Program-made: the position numbers and the translations under genes
DNA from: a virus
Strand: one strand, 5' to 3'
IMG/VR virus record: IMGVR_UViG_3300036886_000097
Coordinates: 1 to 42,334 of that record
Length of the DNA stretch: 42,334 nt
Notes under the pieces: model-generated
The model's input: the letters and a program-made list of their open reading frames with translations, nothing else
What the model was told of the DNA's origin: nothing
Databases searched by the model: none
Shown here: one piece after another, positions 7,900-15,803 of the stretch
Layout of the letters: each line of letters begins with the position of its first letter
Numbering within the stretch: position 1 is the stretch's first letter

Positions 7900-9156
7900 T
7901 TAGTTAGCCGTCCATGTTCCAACGTAGGACATCACGGCATAGTGGGTTGCGTTGTATCCCAGCACGCAAATCTGATTGGTGACAGCCGCTCCCGATACCA
8001 AGGTCCCTCCCGACGAGCCCCACCCAGTACGATTCGGTTTCGAATAGTAGATGTTAGTACGAGCCGCCAACGTGATTGCCGTCGATACGTTGCTGTCGGA
8101 GCGCACGCAGAACTCATAGCCGGCAGCAGGAACGGGTAGCGTCACGGAACATTCCGTCGCGGTCGTGCAAAAGAAGTATTCCCGTGGTGCAACCATTTCG
8201 TGTGTGGTGGCTGCGATGCTGACGGGAGTTGGTGGAACCTGTGCGGCAGGAAGTCCTGTAGCGTTCGTAAGTACCAAAGCAGAGGGGGTACCAAGAGCCG
8301 GGGTTGTCAGCGAGGCGTTCGTGATGGCCGTGCCGCTAGTCAACGTGCCGGGTAGATCCGCTGCCGCAATCGCCGCCGTCGCTTGGATGCCAGTGGTCGG
8401 GATATGGGTTACAAACTGATTCGCCACGCGAGACGCAACGGCCTTGGTCTGCGCATAGACAACGCCATTCTGATCCTTCGTCTTGAGCGTGTAGTCGGTC
8501 GAGTCCCACCACTCAAAGATGGAACCCGCTGGAGGATTCCCCGCAGGGGCTGACTGTGTGACGATCACGCCCGGTCCACCGTCCACCGTGGCGCTCAGTA
8601 GGCGAGCCGCAGCGCCGTCCCAGTAAAAGAGTTCCTTAGTACAGGAACTCGCAATCGGAGAAGGTGCAACCGCCTCCGTGAATCCCGTAGGCCACGCCAC
8701 CGTGCGCCCGCCTGTGCCGTCCTGACACATGCGGAACGAGAGCACGGCGCCCGTCGCGCACGATGCCAGCGTCGAACTGGTGATATTGGCCGTCAGCGCG
8801 GTGCTCAGGCCGAACTCCACAACAGCATTAGCCGACGGGGGACAGGTGAAGGTCGGCGTGGCAGAGAAGGTCGTCGTCACAGGGCCGATGATATCGGCTA
8901 CTGCCCCGCCCGTCGCCGGAAGCACTCTAGTCCCGATCGTAAAGTTTCCGTTGGCGTCTAGTCCGGGCTGCAACGTCCAGACGCACGGTGACCCCTGGCC
9001 GACGTACTGCCCCGCAGTCGCAGCGGTCTTATAGAACACGTCGCCAACGGCGCAAGTTCCGGGCAGAGACGCGCCGCTCCTGATCCTTGCGGCCGTCCCG
9101 AACTGCCCGTACGCGATGGACGCGCACAGCACGAGCATCGTCAAAAGTTTGTTCAT
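7900..9156 (-). CDS. Tail-fibre-like protein with Sec signal peptide
   Basis: A 418-residue protein starting at ATG 9156 behind GGGAGG. Residues 1-18 (MNKLLTMLVLCASIAYGQ) are a clear Sec signal peptide. The body contains phage fibre-type sequence: a short GDVFYKTAATAGQY motif, beta-rich Thr/Ala segments, and the ALGTPSALVLTNATGLP stretch widely seen in phage tail fibres. The C-terminal 110 residues (SVTLPVPAAG, ICVLGYNATHYAVMSYVGTW) match in pattern the small protein encoded at 27325-27726, so the same domain is used twice. It is followed 9 nt later by the Tat-type spike gene. Probably a host-contact fibre; why it should be exported is unexplained. Confidence 0.65.
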   Translation of the reverse strand: MNKLLTMLVLCASIAYGQFGTAARIRSGASLPGTCAVGDVFYKTAATAGQYVGQGSPCVWTLQPGLDANGNFTIGTRVLPATGGAVADIIGPVTTTFSATPTFTCPPSANAVVEFGLSTALTANITSSTLASCATGAVLSFRMCQDGTGGRTVAWPTGFTEAVAPSPIASSCTKELFYWDGAAARLLSATVDGGPGVIVTQSAPAGNPPAGSIFEWWDSTDYTLKTKDQNGVVYAQTKAVASRVANQFVTHIPTTGIQATAAIAAADLPGTLTSGTAITNASLTTPALGTPSALVLTNATGLPAAQVPPTPVSIAATTHEMVAPREYFFCTTATECSVTLPVPAAGYEFCVRSDSNVSTAITLAARTNIYYSKPNRTGWGSSGGTLVSGAAVTNQICVLGYNATHYAVMSYVGTWTAN

Positions 9157-9166
9157 GATTGCCTCC

Positions 9167-9544
9167 CTAGCTGAGGTATTTACGCAGCACGAGCCTGAAC
9201 GTCCGGGCGGCCGTGGCTTGCGCAACCGCCGCGTCGGCGCTGCTGACTGCCACCAGCTTAATGAACGGCGCGTTCACGGCATCGGCGAATTGCGCGTGCA
9301 GGCTGGCCGTGAACGGGGCCTTGATAACGCCGCCTGAGGAGTTCACGCTGTCTACGAACGTGTCGCCCACCGCAACCGCGCTCTGGAGCTTGACCGCCAC
9401 AGTGGTGGCCTCCACGGCAGACGGGGTAAACACAGACACGGGCGTTGCGCCGCCGGTGTTGATGGCTTCCGACGCGCTCTCTCCGATGGCGATAGTTGCC
9501 TCGATTACATACAGATTCGATGCGGTTTGCTCGATGACTTTCAT
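9167..9544 (-). CDS. Small virion-associated protein, function unknown
   Basis: A 125-residue protein rich in Ala, Val and Thr with alternating polar/hydrophobic residues typical of beta-rich structural proteins; no recognised motif, no signal peptide and no membrane segment. ATG at 9544 has AAGGAGA eight nt upstream. The gene stops 10 nt before the fibre-like gene and follows a 67-residue gene by 14 nt. Its place between internal-virion-type proteins and the fibre cluster suggests a tail-tip or head-decoration component, but that is inference from position only. Confidence 0.6.
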   Translation of the reverse strand: MKVIEQTASNLYVIEATIAIGESASEAINTGGATPVSVFTPSAVEATTVAVKLQSAVAVGDTFVDSVNSSGGVIKAPFTASLHAQFADAVNAPFIKLVAVSSADAAVAQATAARTFRLVLRKYLS

Positions 9545-9558
9545 GGGATGTCTCCTTG

Positions 9559-9762
9559 CTAAGTTCGATAGTGAGAGCCGGGGCCACTGGCGACTCTGGG
9601 TGCTTGCGCTGGGCGGCGTGGGGCGGCGGGTCCTCGCCTGGCAGGATGCTTCTTCGCGGGCTTCTCTTGGGCCACCACAGGCAGAGCGTCCTCAATCCCG
9701 AGGATGGCGTAGCCCTTTGCCTGCGGAGCGTCTTCGATCCCGAGTATGCGGATTCCTGGCAT
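9559..9762 (-). CDS. Small basic protein with an ILGIED repeat, function unknown
   Basis: A 67-residue protein. The first half carries two copies of an ILGIEDA motif (around residues 6-12 and 20-26) and the second half is Pro/Arg/Lys/Ala rich (KPAKKHPARRGPAAPRR), probably disordered and nucleic-acid-binding. ATG at 9762 lies 4 nt after the stop of the upstream 594-residue protein, so it is likely co-translated. No family is recognised. Confidence 0.5.
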   Translation of the reverse strand: MPGIRILGIEDAPQAKGYAILGIEDALPVVAQEKPAKKHPARRGPAAPRRPAQAPRVASGPGSHYRT

Positions 9763-9766
9763 GTCG

Positions 9767-11551
9767 TTAAACCTGCGTCAGTTGCCCGTTCACCCACTGG
9801 TAGTATTCAACATCGGACCCGTTAGCGAGACGCGCTCTTTTGCTGTCTCCCATCGCGGCAATCTGCATAATCTGATCGGGGGAGATGCCGGGCAGGACCC
9901 GCTGTATTTCCGAGACCCTCTGCTGTGGGGTCTGCGAGACAACTGGCGGGGCGGTGCTGGGAGGCGGGGCGGGTGCCGGGGTGACAGGGGTAGCCGCTAC
10001 CGGCACGGGTGTGGGCGGCTCGGGTTGCGGAACGGGTTCCTGCACACCCTGAGAGCTCGATATCGAAGTAGCTGAAAGAGCGGGGGCTATGGACCGCGCC
10101 GCGCCACTCGCCCCCACCAGAAGCGTCGGAGCCTTAGAAATCAACGTCATCAGTTCCCCCATCAGTCTGGGGGAGGCTAAAGCCGCAGACACCGCCAACG
10201 CGCCCGCTTCCATCGGATTTGCGGCGTGGGTAAACAAGATGCGCCCCAGCTCGAAGGCTCCGCCCGCACCCGCGAGTGGCCCCATGATTCCACGGGGAGC
10301 CCATCTATTCATGGACTGGCCCGCCAGCATCCCCTCCAAATCCTTTGGGGTGTACTGTGACAACTTTTCCGCAAGCATCTGCCGATAGCCGTTGTTCTGA
10401 TTCAGTAGTGTCGTCAACTTGCGGACTGCCGTGCCGGGGTTCGCGCTCTCAAGAGAAAGGTCCTTCACTTGGTCCAGGAATTGTGAAGACTTGGCATAGC
10501 CTGCCGTCATCTCTTTATATCCGGGGACTCCATCGAGCACCTGGCGGGCGGCGTTCTTGGTGTTCTGCACGATAACCCGCGCTGTGCTGGAAGGTGAATA
10601 GGTGTCGTCAATGCGGCGCTTCAGCGTGTCCACTCCGGCCAGCGTGAGGTCCCCCGACTGGCTTCCCCAGTCCATCACGTCACCGTAGATCCCCTTGACT
10701 TCGTTCTGCGCGGCGGCGTCCCTGATGGTAGAGCGGGAAAAGTCCAGTTCCCCCTTCGGACCGATCTTGACGTTGAATTTCTGGAGTTGCCCGGCAAGGG
10801 TAGCGCGAATTGGAGCAATATTCAGCGGTGCGCCACCCTGCGGAATCGCCTGCAACTTCGCTTGGTATTCTGCGCTCCGGGCGTCCTTCACGTTCTGTAA
10901 GGCGGTCTTGAAGCTGCCCACCATCTCGGTATCCGTCACTCCACCGCGCATGGCGTTGGTCAGATCCGCCGATGGGTTATCAATCGCACGCCTGAGAGTG
11001 GGAGCGCCAACCCCGGTGGTCTTTCCCAGAACTTCAGTAGCGGCAGTCTTGGCCGCTGATGCAATCGGGCCTTTTAATGCCGCCGCCGCTTCCGGGATGG
11101 CGACAGTGCCCAGAAGTCCCGCGAAGTTGCCCGCAGCGCGCCTCGGTTGACCGGACCCCGCCATGTCCGTCATGCTCTCCACTGCGGGGCCAAACACCGG
11201 GACTATACCGGGGGCGTTGCGGATCGCCCCCATCAAGTCGCCCTTGCCTATCGCTTGTGCGGTCTTGCCCGCATACTCGAAGGGCTTGGTTATCAGTGAC
11301 TGCTGGAGCCCCGTGGCGACTCCCTTGAGGGTGTCGATGGGGCGAGACGTCAAGCCGCCTGCCAGCCCCACCACGGGGCCTACGGTGGACTCGTACAGCC
11401 CCGACAGGAAGCCGGGGTCCTCAGGTGTGGCGTACTTCCCCTTGAAGTCGTTGACGACCGTTTGGACGTTCGCCTCCGGTTCCTTGTTGGCGGACATCTG
11501 CTGCACGATGCCATCGAGTTGTTTACGCCGGGCTTCAGAGAGTTCTGCCAT
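9767..11551 (-). CDS. Large internal-virion-type protein (594 aa)
   Basis: A 594-residue protein. The N-terminal 70 residues are polar (ARRKQLDGIVQQMSANKE). Residues about 75-175 contain several amphipathic/hydrophobic helices (VVGLAGGLTSRP, NAPGIVPVFGPAVESM, AAIPEAAAALKGPIA-like), as in proteins ejected from podovirus heads to form a channel. Residues about 430-495 hold further Ala/Gly/Leu-rich helices, then a Pro-rich linker (EPVPQPEPPTPVPV), and the C-terminus ends in GSDVEYYQWVNGQLTQV. It starts one base after the upstream stop (TGAAATG). It is the third of three consecutive large proteins in the place where T7/P22-like phages encode ejection proteins. No lytic transglycosylase motif was seen. 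Function is inferred from composition and position. Confidence 0.6.
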   Translation of the reverse strand: MAELSEARRKQLDGIVQQMSANKEPEANVQTVVNDFKGKYATPEDPGFLSGLYESTVGPVVGLAGGLTSRPIDTLKGVATGLQQSLITKPFEYAGKTAQAIGKGDLMGAIRNAPGIVPVFGPAVESMTDMAGSGQPRRAAGNFAGLLGTVAIPEAAAALKGPIASAAKTAATEVLGKTTGVGAPTLRRAIDNPSADLTNAMRGGVTDTEMVGSFKTALQNVKDARSAEYQAKLQAIPQGGAPLNIAPIRATLAGQLQKFNVKIGPKGELDFSRSTIRDAAAQNEVKGIYGDVMDWGSQSGDLTLAGVDTLKRRIDDTYSPSSTARVIVQNTKNAARQVLDGVPGYKEMTAGYAKSSQFLDQVKDLSLESANPGTAVRKLTTLLNQNNGYRQMLAEKLSQYTPKDLEGMLAGQSMNRWAPRGIMGPLAGAGGAFELGRILFTHAANPMEAGALAVSAALASPRLMGELMTLISKAPTLLVGASGAARSIAPALSATSISSSQGVQEPVPQPEPPTPVPVAATPVTPAPAPPPSTAPPVVSQTPQQRVSEIQRVLPGISPDQIMQIAAMGDSKRARLANGSDVEYYQWVNGQLTQV

Positions 11552-11552
11552 T

Positions 11553-13157
11553 TCAGTACCCGTACTTCTTGCGAAGGTCTACGACGTTAGATCCGCCCGC
11601 CGTTGGCGGAGAACCTGCAGGCCCCTTGTAGTTCTTCCCCACTCCGAACAGGTTCCATACGCCTTTACGCGCCGACTCTACACTGCGTTGGAGGACTGGA
11701 GACATCTTGGCCGTCGAGTTCCTAACCGAATCTTCAAGACCCTGAAGCGAACCGCTATCAATGCCCTTCTTAATCGTGGCCTCGGCTCGCCTCAAATCTC
11801 CTTCGTCCGACTGTTTCAGTGAACCGTCCGCGTTGACTTGCCCCTGCGCGATGAGGTTATATGCTACGATCTCGCTCCTCAGCTGTTCCAAGTGAAAGGC
11901 GTACTGTTGCGCGGTCGGGTCGTTGACTTCTTGACCCGCCCAAATCTTTGCCACGTTGGTCCATCTTAGACGGCGCAGGCTCGCGTCATCCGCTACGGCC
12001 TTTAGATTCTGGATGGTTCCCTGAATTTCCTGCTCTTGGACGGTCGCCATGCTCTGGCGCGTTAGGTTGAACGAGAGAACCTTGTTGTACGTGGTGTACT
12101 GCGATGGCAGCGTGGAGATGTCAACGCCTTTCGCTTTGGCGAATTTTTGCGCCTCAAGCGCTGCTTTATTGCGCGTTGCCTGGTCGCGGGGCAACTGTGA
12201 GGCTTGGCCGGTTAGGAGGCGAAACGCATTTATCGAAAGCCCGGTCTGGCCCAGGATTTCCGAGGCTGCTGGGTCGGCCATGCCTGGCGCGTCAACTAGG
12301 GTGGCCCCTCCGGCCGCAGCGGGCGGATGCAGCCGCTTGTATTGCGCTTCCTCTTCCGGTGTCAGGAGCTTGGTGGGCTTCGGCATCGCCTCGGTCGCCA
12401 GATTGTGCCGCTCGGTTTCCATCCTCTGAGCGGTAGTGTTCATTGACGTTTCGTTGGCCGTATTCGTCAAGCGCCGGTTGGTGACATCCACCTGATCTGC
12501 CAGTTCCCGATTGCGCCGCTCTGTCTCCAACTGCTTTGCGGTGTTGACCTGCTCCGCTACGGCGGCGGCCTGCTTTGCGACCCGCGCCGCTTCTACTGCC
12601 CGCTTTTCAGCCGTTTGCGCGCGGGTTTCCGTTGCCGTTGCCCGAACCTCTGCCGACGCAGCCGCAGCCTTCTTCTGGTCGTACATCTCCTGCTCGCGAG
12701 CCTTCGCTTGCGGCATCGCCAGACCCATCGACAGAGCCCGCATGATGTCCGTACCGCCCCCGCCCGCGACGTTGGGCATGGACGCGCCGGCAGCAAAGCC
12801 TTCCAGCATTCCAGGTGCTCTCGCTGCCAGCGACTTCACCCACGGACGCGCTACCTTCGTCGAACCCACGACGGGAGGCAGCACTCCGCCGAGAGAGACG
12901 GTCTCCCTCATTGGCCCGGTGGACCCTGGAGGTTGCGCTCCCGTGGCGTCGGTCCAGTAGCGACCATCCGTGTCGGGGTGAAGCCCCATTGCCTGAACCA
13001 ACGTCGGGTCTGTCACCTCCACCATGCGAGTAGGGCCCACATCCATGGTCGGTTCAGAACCGTAGATGGGCTTGTCTTGAGTGAAGGCACTCCCGATTAC
13101 GCGCGGGACCGCCTTCATCCCGCCACCGATGTCGCGTAGAAACGATCCTAGTGACAT
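11553..13157 (-). CDS. Coiled-coil internal-virion-type protein (534 aa)
   Basis: A 534-residue protein. Residues about 150-260 form a long Ala/Glu/Arg heptad region (QKKAAAASAEVRATATETRA and following), a strong coiled-coil candidate; a Gly/Ala segment precedes it and a Ser/Thr/Gln-rich helical region follows. The C-terminus ends in a basic, Gly/Pro-containing tail (VVDLRKKYGY). No enzyme motif is visible. It lies between two other large virion-type proteins with 1-12 nt spacing, supporting a role as a minor structural or DNA-ejection protein. The family is not recognised. Confidence 0.6.
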   Translation of the reverse strand: MSLGSFLRDIGGGMKAVPRVIGSAFTQDKPIYGSEPTMDVGPTRMVEVTDPTLVQAMGLHPDTDGRYWTDATGAQPPGSTGPMRETVSLGGVLPPVVGSTKVARPWVKSLAARAPGMLEGFAAGASMPNVAGGGGTDIMRALSMGLAMPQAKAREQEMYDQKKAAAASAEVRATATETRAQTAEKRAVEAARVAKQAAAVAEQVNTAKQLETERRNRELADQVDVTNRRLTNTANETSMNTTAQRMETERHNLATEAMPKPTKLLTPEEEAQYKRLHPPAAAGGATLVDAPGMADPAASEILGQTGLSINAFRLLTGQASQLPRDQATRNKAALEAQKFAKAKGVDISTLPSQYTTYNKVLSFNLTRQSMATVQEQEIQGTIQNLKAVADDASLRRLRWTNVAKIWAGQEVNDPTAQQYAFHLEQLRSEIVAYNLIAQGQVNADGSLKQSDEGDLRRAEATIKKGIDSGSLQGLEDSVRNSTAKMSPVLQRSVESARKGVWNLFGVGKNYKGPAGSPPTAGGSNVVDLRKKYGY

Positions 13158-13169
13158 AAGTACCCTCCC

Positions 13170-14474
13170 CTACGGTTTTCTAGCGATTACTTTAGCTACT
13201 GGTCCGGCTGCCGCGCCGACCGCACCCATAATCCCCTTCAGCCCCCATCCGGCGTTTTGAGACGCGATGCCGTAAGTGGTTCCAGCGGCGTTGGCACCTT
13301 GGCCTCCCCAGCCCTGTGCGACTTGCGCAGCCTGAAGCGCCCGGTTGTACTGATCGGTGCTCAACCCCAGGAGTTGCCCAATCTGCGCGTTGAGCGTGGA
13401 GGACGCATCGTTGGTGAACCCCTGCCCCAACTGGTACTGCTTCAACTGAAGATCCAGGGCCGTTAGTTCCTCGTCGCTCTTGCCCTGGAGCAAGTCCTTC
13501 GCCGTGGCGTAGTCCTGCTGCTCCATTGCGCGGGTCAGCGTGGCGAGATTGTTGGACTGGCTGAGCCAATCCGCAGAGCGGGTGTAGGCTGCATCGCTCA
13601 CGCCCATCAACTGAGCCGTCTTCTGCGCGCCCAGCGATACGAGCGAGCCCAACTCTTCCTTCGCCATCCCGGTCTTTGCAGAGAGCGCATCCACGCTCAA
13701 GCCAGACTGAGCGGCCAGCTTGTTTAGAGCCAACCCGGTCTGGGTCGTCAACTGGTCCTTCGTCAGGCCAATCTTCGCTGCCACGTAAGCCTGCGTACCG
13801 GAAGCCAGTTGTTCGTCCATCGCGCGGGCCTTGTTCACATCCACAGAACGCATCGCGGCGGCGCCCTCGGGAGAGTTGGGGTCGATCCCGTACTTCCGCA
13901 ACGTGGAAGCCGTAGCGGCGGCGGCTGGCGCGAAGGACCGTGCGGCTTGCGCGGCGGCGGCTTCACTCCCGGGCCGCATTTGTTCGACCGTCTTGGCCAT
14001 ATCCGTGTAGGCGTTTCCGCTATTCAGCGCGGCGGTGTCATAGGCGCTCCCCACATCCGTTCCGAGTTTCCCGTACACGCCGGCAGTGTCGGCCTGCATC
14101 CCAGAGTAGCCCTTCGTCACGAGATCCTTGTTCGACCCGTAGCCCTCATTCACGAGCGCCGTCAGGTCCGCCACGCTCATGTTGTTCAGCTTGGCGAGTT
14201 GGTCAAGGTTCCCGCTGATGGTGTCTGCCGTGCCGGAGGCGGGCGTGAGTTTGTCTGCCTGCGCCTGGAGGTCCGCAAGGTTCTTCTGCCGAGCGGCGAG
14301 GGCGTCATTGACACCAGGAAGTATCCACTTGCCGGCTTCCTGATTCTGCTGAACCGTGGTCGGGTTGGCAATCTGCCAGTCCAGAAGGGAGCCTCCCACA
14401 TTCTGCGAGACCATCGCTTGGTCCGCATAGGCGGGAATCCGGTTGTTCCAGTCGGTCATGTTCCCGAGCGCCAT
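13170..14474 (-). CDS. Internal-virion-type protein (434+ aa) with unclear start
   Basis: An Ala/Gln/Leu-rich helical protein with repeated segments around residues 225-290 (IGLTKDQLTTQTGLALNKLA, QSGLSVDALSAKTG, LGSLVSLGAQKTAQ), resembling a heptad-like solenoid, and a glycine/alanine C-terminal end (GIMGAVGAAAGPVAKVIA) that could insert into membranes. The first ATG is at 14474, but the frame stays open upstream and reads as plausible protein (GIYTGFWGLDQAGKDAQ) back to 14546, right after a strong GAGGAGG at 14548-14554 and 7 nt after the upstream HNH stop. The only start-like codons there are ATC (14546) or ACG. Either initiation is non-canonical or the HNH insertion removed the original start. 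Likely a DNA-ejection/internal virion protein by position. Confidence 0.6.
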   Translation of the reverse strand: MALGNMTDWNNRIPAYADQAMVSQNVGGSLLDWQIANPTTVQQNQEAGKWILPGVNDALAARQKNLADLQAQADKLTPASGTADTISGNLDQLAKLNNMSVADLTALVNEGYGSNKDLVTKGYSGMQADTAGVYGKLGTDVGSAYDTAALNSGNAYTDMAKTVEQMRPGSEAAAAQAARSFAPAAAATASTLRKYGIDPNSPEGAAAMRSVDVNKARAMDEQLASGTQAYVAAKIGLTKDQLTTQTGLALNKLAAQSGLSVDALSAKTGMAKEELGSLVSLGAQKTAQLMGVSDAAYTRSADWLSQSNNLATLTRAMEQQDYATAKDLLQGKSDEELTALDLQLKQYQLGQGFTNDASSTLNAQIGQLLGLSTDQYNRALQAAQVAQGWGGQGANAAGTTYGIASQNAGWGLKGIMGAVGAAAGPVAKVIARKP

Positions 14475-14553
14475 AGGGGCGTACCCCGTCAGCGTCTTCT
14501 GCGCGTCTTTGCCTGCTTGGTCTAAACCCCAAAAGCCCGTATAGATACCCTCC

Positions 14554-15042
14554 TCAGGCAGTCACCTGAACCCAGGCCTTGCCCGACACAATATTACTTA
14601 CTACGCTCGAATGAACGTGGAATATCCCTGCCGCACGTTTCTGTGTGTACCCGCTCGCCACCATGCGCAGTATCTCTAGAACCGCTTCCTCGTTGAGCTT
14701 CGCTTCCCAGTGGGATGCCCCGAACGGCATGTTCGACCTGTTCCTCACCGCCCGGTCGCGCATGTTATCTACCGCGTTCCCGATGTAAAGGTGCTCCGGA
14801 TTCACACACGGAGGGTTGTCACACTTGTGAAGAATCCACATCCCGTCTGGTATCGGACCAACGGAAAACTTCCAGGACAGACGATGGGCTCGTTCTGGCG
14901 AATTGTGCCCATCCGTGAACTGCCCATATCCCTTGGGACTAAGGCCTGCCGTCCAAATCCAGCACCCCGAAGGATCGGACTTGTCCACCTTCTCCCAGAA
15001 CCGATCTGCTAACGGTCTACCGTTGCGGCCCCTGCTAACCAT
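14554..15042 (-). CDS. HNH homing endonuclease (HNH_3 type) with C-terminal HTH
   Basis: A 162-residue protein. Residues 11-45 (RFWEKVDKSDPSGCWIW, GYGQF) and HRLSW at 53-57 lead into the nuclease core LHKCDNPPCVNPEHLYIG at 71-88, which is the standard HNH_3 zinc/His motif of phage homing endonucleases. The C-terminal 50 residues (LNEEAVLEILRMVASGYTQK, AGIFHVHSSVVSNIV) form a helix-turn-helix that would recognise the target. ATG 15042 overlaps the upstream stop by 8 nt. It separates two virion genes and may have disrupted the start of the next gene. Likely selfish, with the cleavage site in cognate phages at this junction. Confidence 0.9.
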   Translation of the reverse strand: MVSRGRNGRPLADRFWEKVDKSDPSGCWIWTAGLSPKGYGQFTDGHNSPERAHRLSWKFSVGPIPDGMWILHKCDNPPCVNPEHLYIGNAVDNMRDRAVRNRSNMPFGASHWEAKLNEEAVLEILRMVASGYTQKRAAGIFHVHSSVVSNIVSGKAWVQVTA

Positions 15043-15280
15043 CCTGCTTCACCGCCTCGGCTTCCGCCGTCTTCACTACGATTTGCCCGCTGTCCAGATC
15101 GACAGCGAACTCCGCTTTGTCGAATCCCGCGTCGGCCACGATGGACTGTGCGTATGCGGCCCCAAACTCTTTCAGGTCTTCAATGCGCTGGTTCGCGCGG
15201 ACTACTGCGATGGCCTTCTGCTGTTCCAGGGATGCCAGAAGGTTCCGCTGGCTTTTCGTTAGGATGATGGTTTCGCTCAT
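15035..15280 (-). CDS. Small hypothetical phage protein (81 aa)
   Basis: An 81-residue acidic/helical protein (ILTKSQRNLLASLEQQKAIA, NQRIEDLKEFGAAYAQ) followed by a beta hairpin (EFAVDLDSGQIVVKTAE). ATG 15280 has GAGAG five nt upstream. It is the first minus-strand gene after the plus-strand cassette and may need its own promoter, divergent from the one at 15290-15319, although none is obvious. No family is recognised; it could be a small virion or assembly protein because it heads the internal-virion block. Confidence 0.55.
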   Translation of the reverse strand: MSETIILTKSQRNLLASLEQQKAIAVVRANQRIEDLKEFGAAYAQSIVADAGFDKAEFAVDLDSGQIVVKTAEAEAVKQDG

Positions 15281-15289
15281 TGTTCTCTC

Positions 15290-15319
15290 TTGACAACGTG
15301 TACCGTTGTGGTGTATGCT
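15290..15319 (+). promoter_or_regulatory. Sigma70-type promoter of the plus-strand cassette
   Basis: A perfect -35 TTGACA at 15290-15295 is followed after 18 nt by TATGCT at 15314-15319 (4/6 to TATAAT). The first gene's ATG begins at 15326, only six bases after the -10 box, so the transcript would be leaderless or nearly so. The promoter is opposite to the surrounding late operon. Confidence 0.6.
15293..15309. promoter_or_regulatory. Candidate operator (inverted repeat) inside the promoter
   Basis: ACAACG-tgtac-CGTTGT is a perfect 6-bp inverted repeat that starts within the -35 box and covers the spacer of the promoter at 15290-15319. A dimeric repressor bound here would block RNA polymerase. 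The first gene of the cassette encodes a ribbon-helix-helix protein, so autorepression is the simplest reading. Confidence 0.5.
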
Positions 15320-15325
15320 CGTGCC

Positions 15326-15463
15326 ATGCTACGAATCGGCGTCTACGTGACAGAGAAGCAAGCGAAGTCCCTCAAGCGTGAAGCCGCCAGAACGGGCCTA
15401 CGCCAATCCGAACTGATCCGCCGCGCCATCGACCAATTCCTGAAAGGATTACAAAAACCATGA
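15326..15463 (+). CDS. Ribbon-helix-helix (CopG/MetJ-like) regulator, 45 aa
   Basis: A 45-residue protein. The N-terminal strand RIGVYVTEKQAKSLK and the two helices EAARTGLRQSELIRRAIDQF match the ribbon-helix-helix fold: the strand pairs in a dimer to read the DNA major groove, and the G-x-S-x-L-I-R-x-A-I pattern is the conserved helix turn. It starts at ATG 15326, six nt behind the -10 box, and its TGA overlaps the ATG of the next gene (ATGA). It faces an inverted repeat in its own promoter, which suggests autoregulation. It could also be the antitoxin half of a two-gene module, but the partner does not look like a known toxin. Confidence 0.75.
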   Translation: MLRIGVYVTEKQAKSLKREAARTGLRQSELIRRAIDQFLKGLQKP

Positions 15464-15795
15464 AAACCCTTGCCGTACTGCTACTCTCCGCTTGCGTCCT
15501 GATGGGGCAGAACAACGGATGGTACAGAGCGTCCATCGTCACTCAAGTTGCGGCACATTCTGCCGACATCGCTACCTCTATCGGAGGACACGAGCAGAAC
15601 CGACTTTTCGCCACAGCCGATGGCCGTTTCTCCACGCCGAAGAGCATTGCTATCAAGTCCGCCTGGGTCGCCGGAATGGTAGCGATCTACAGCACCGCGT
15701 GGGGCAAGAGGAACCGCCGCCTCTGCACTGTTATCAACTTCGGGCAGGCGGGCATAGTGAGCGTGGTGGCTGTCCGCAACCTTGGGCGTAGATAA
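15460..15795 (+). CDS. Exported small protein of the plus-strand cassette (lipoprotein or Sec substrate)
   Basis: A 111-residue protein. The N-terminus MKTLAVLLLSACVLMGQ is a short export signal; LSAC at residues 9-12 fits a lipobox, so lipidation at Cys12 is possible, with signal peptidase I cleavage after G16 as the alternative. The rest contains HSADIATSIGGHEQN, a possible amphipathic or membrane segment (AWVAGMVAIYSTAW) and a second (FGQAGIVSVVAV) with a basic end. The gene is coupled to the ribbon-helix-helix gene by an ATGA overlap and runs against the late genes. It looks like a moron product acting in the envelope, perhaps superinfection exclusion; this is inference. Confidence 0.65.
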   Translation: MKTLAVLLLSACVLMGQNNGWYRASIVTQVAAHSADIATSIGGHEQNRLFATADGRFSTPKSIAIKSAWVAGMVAIYSTAWGKRNRRLCTVINFGQAGIVSVVAVRNLGRR

Positions 15796-15803
15796 TTGCT
15801 CCC

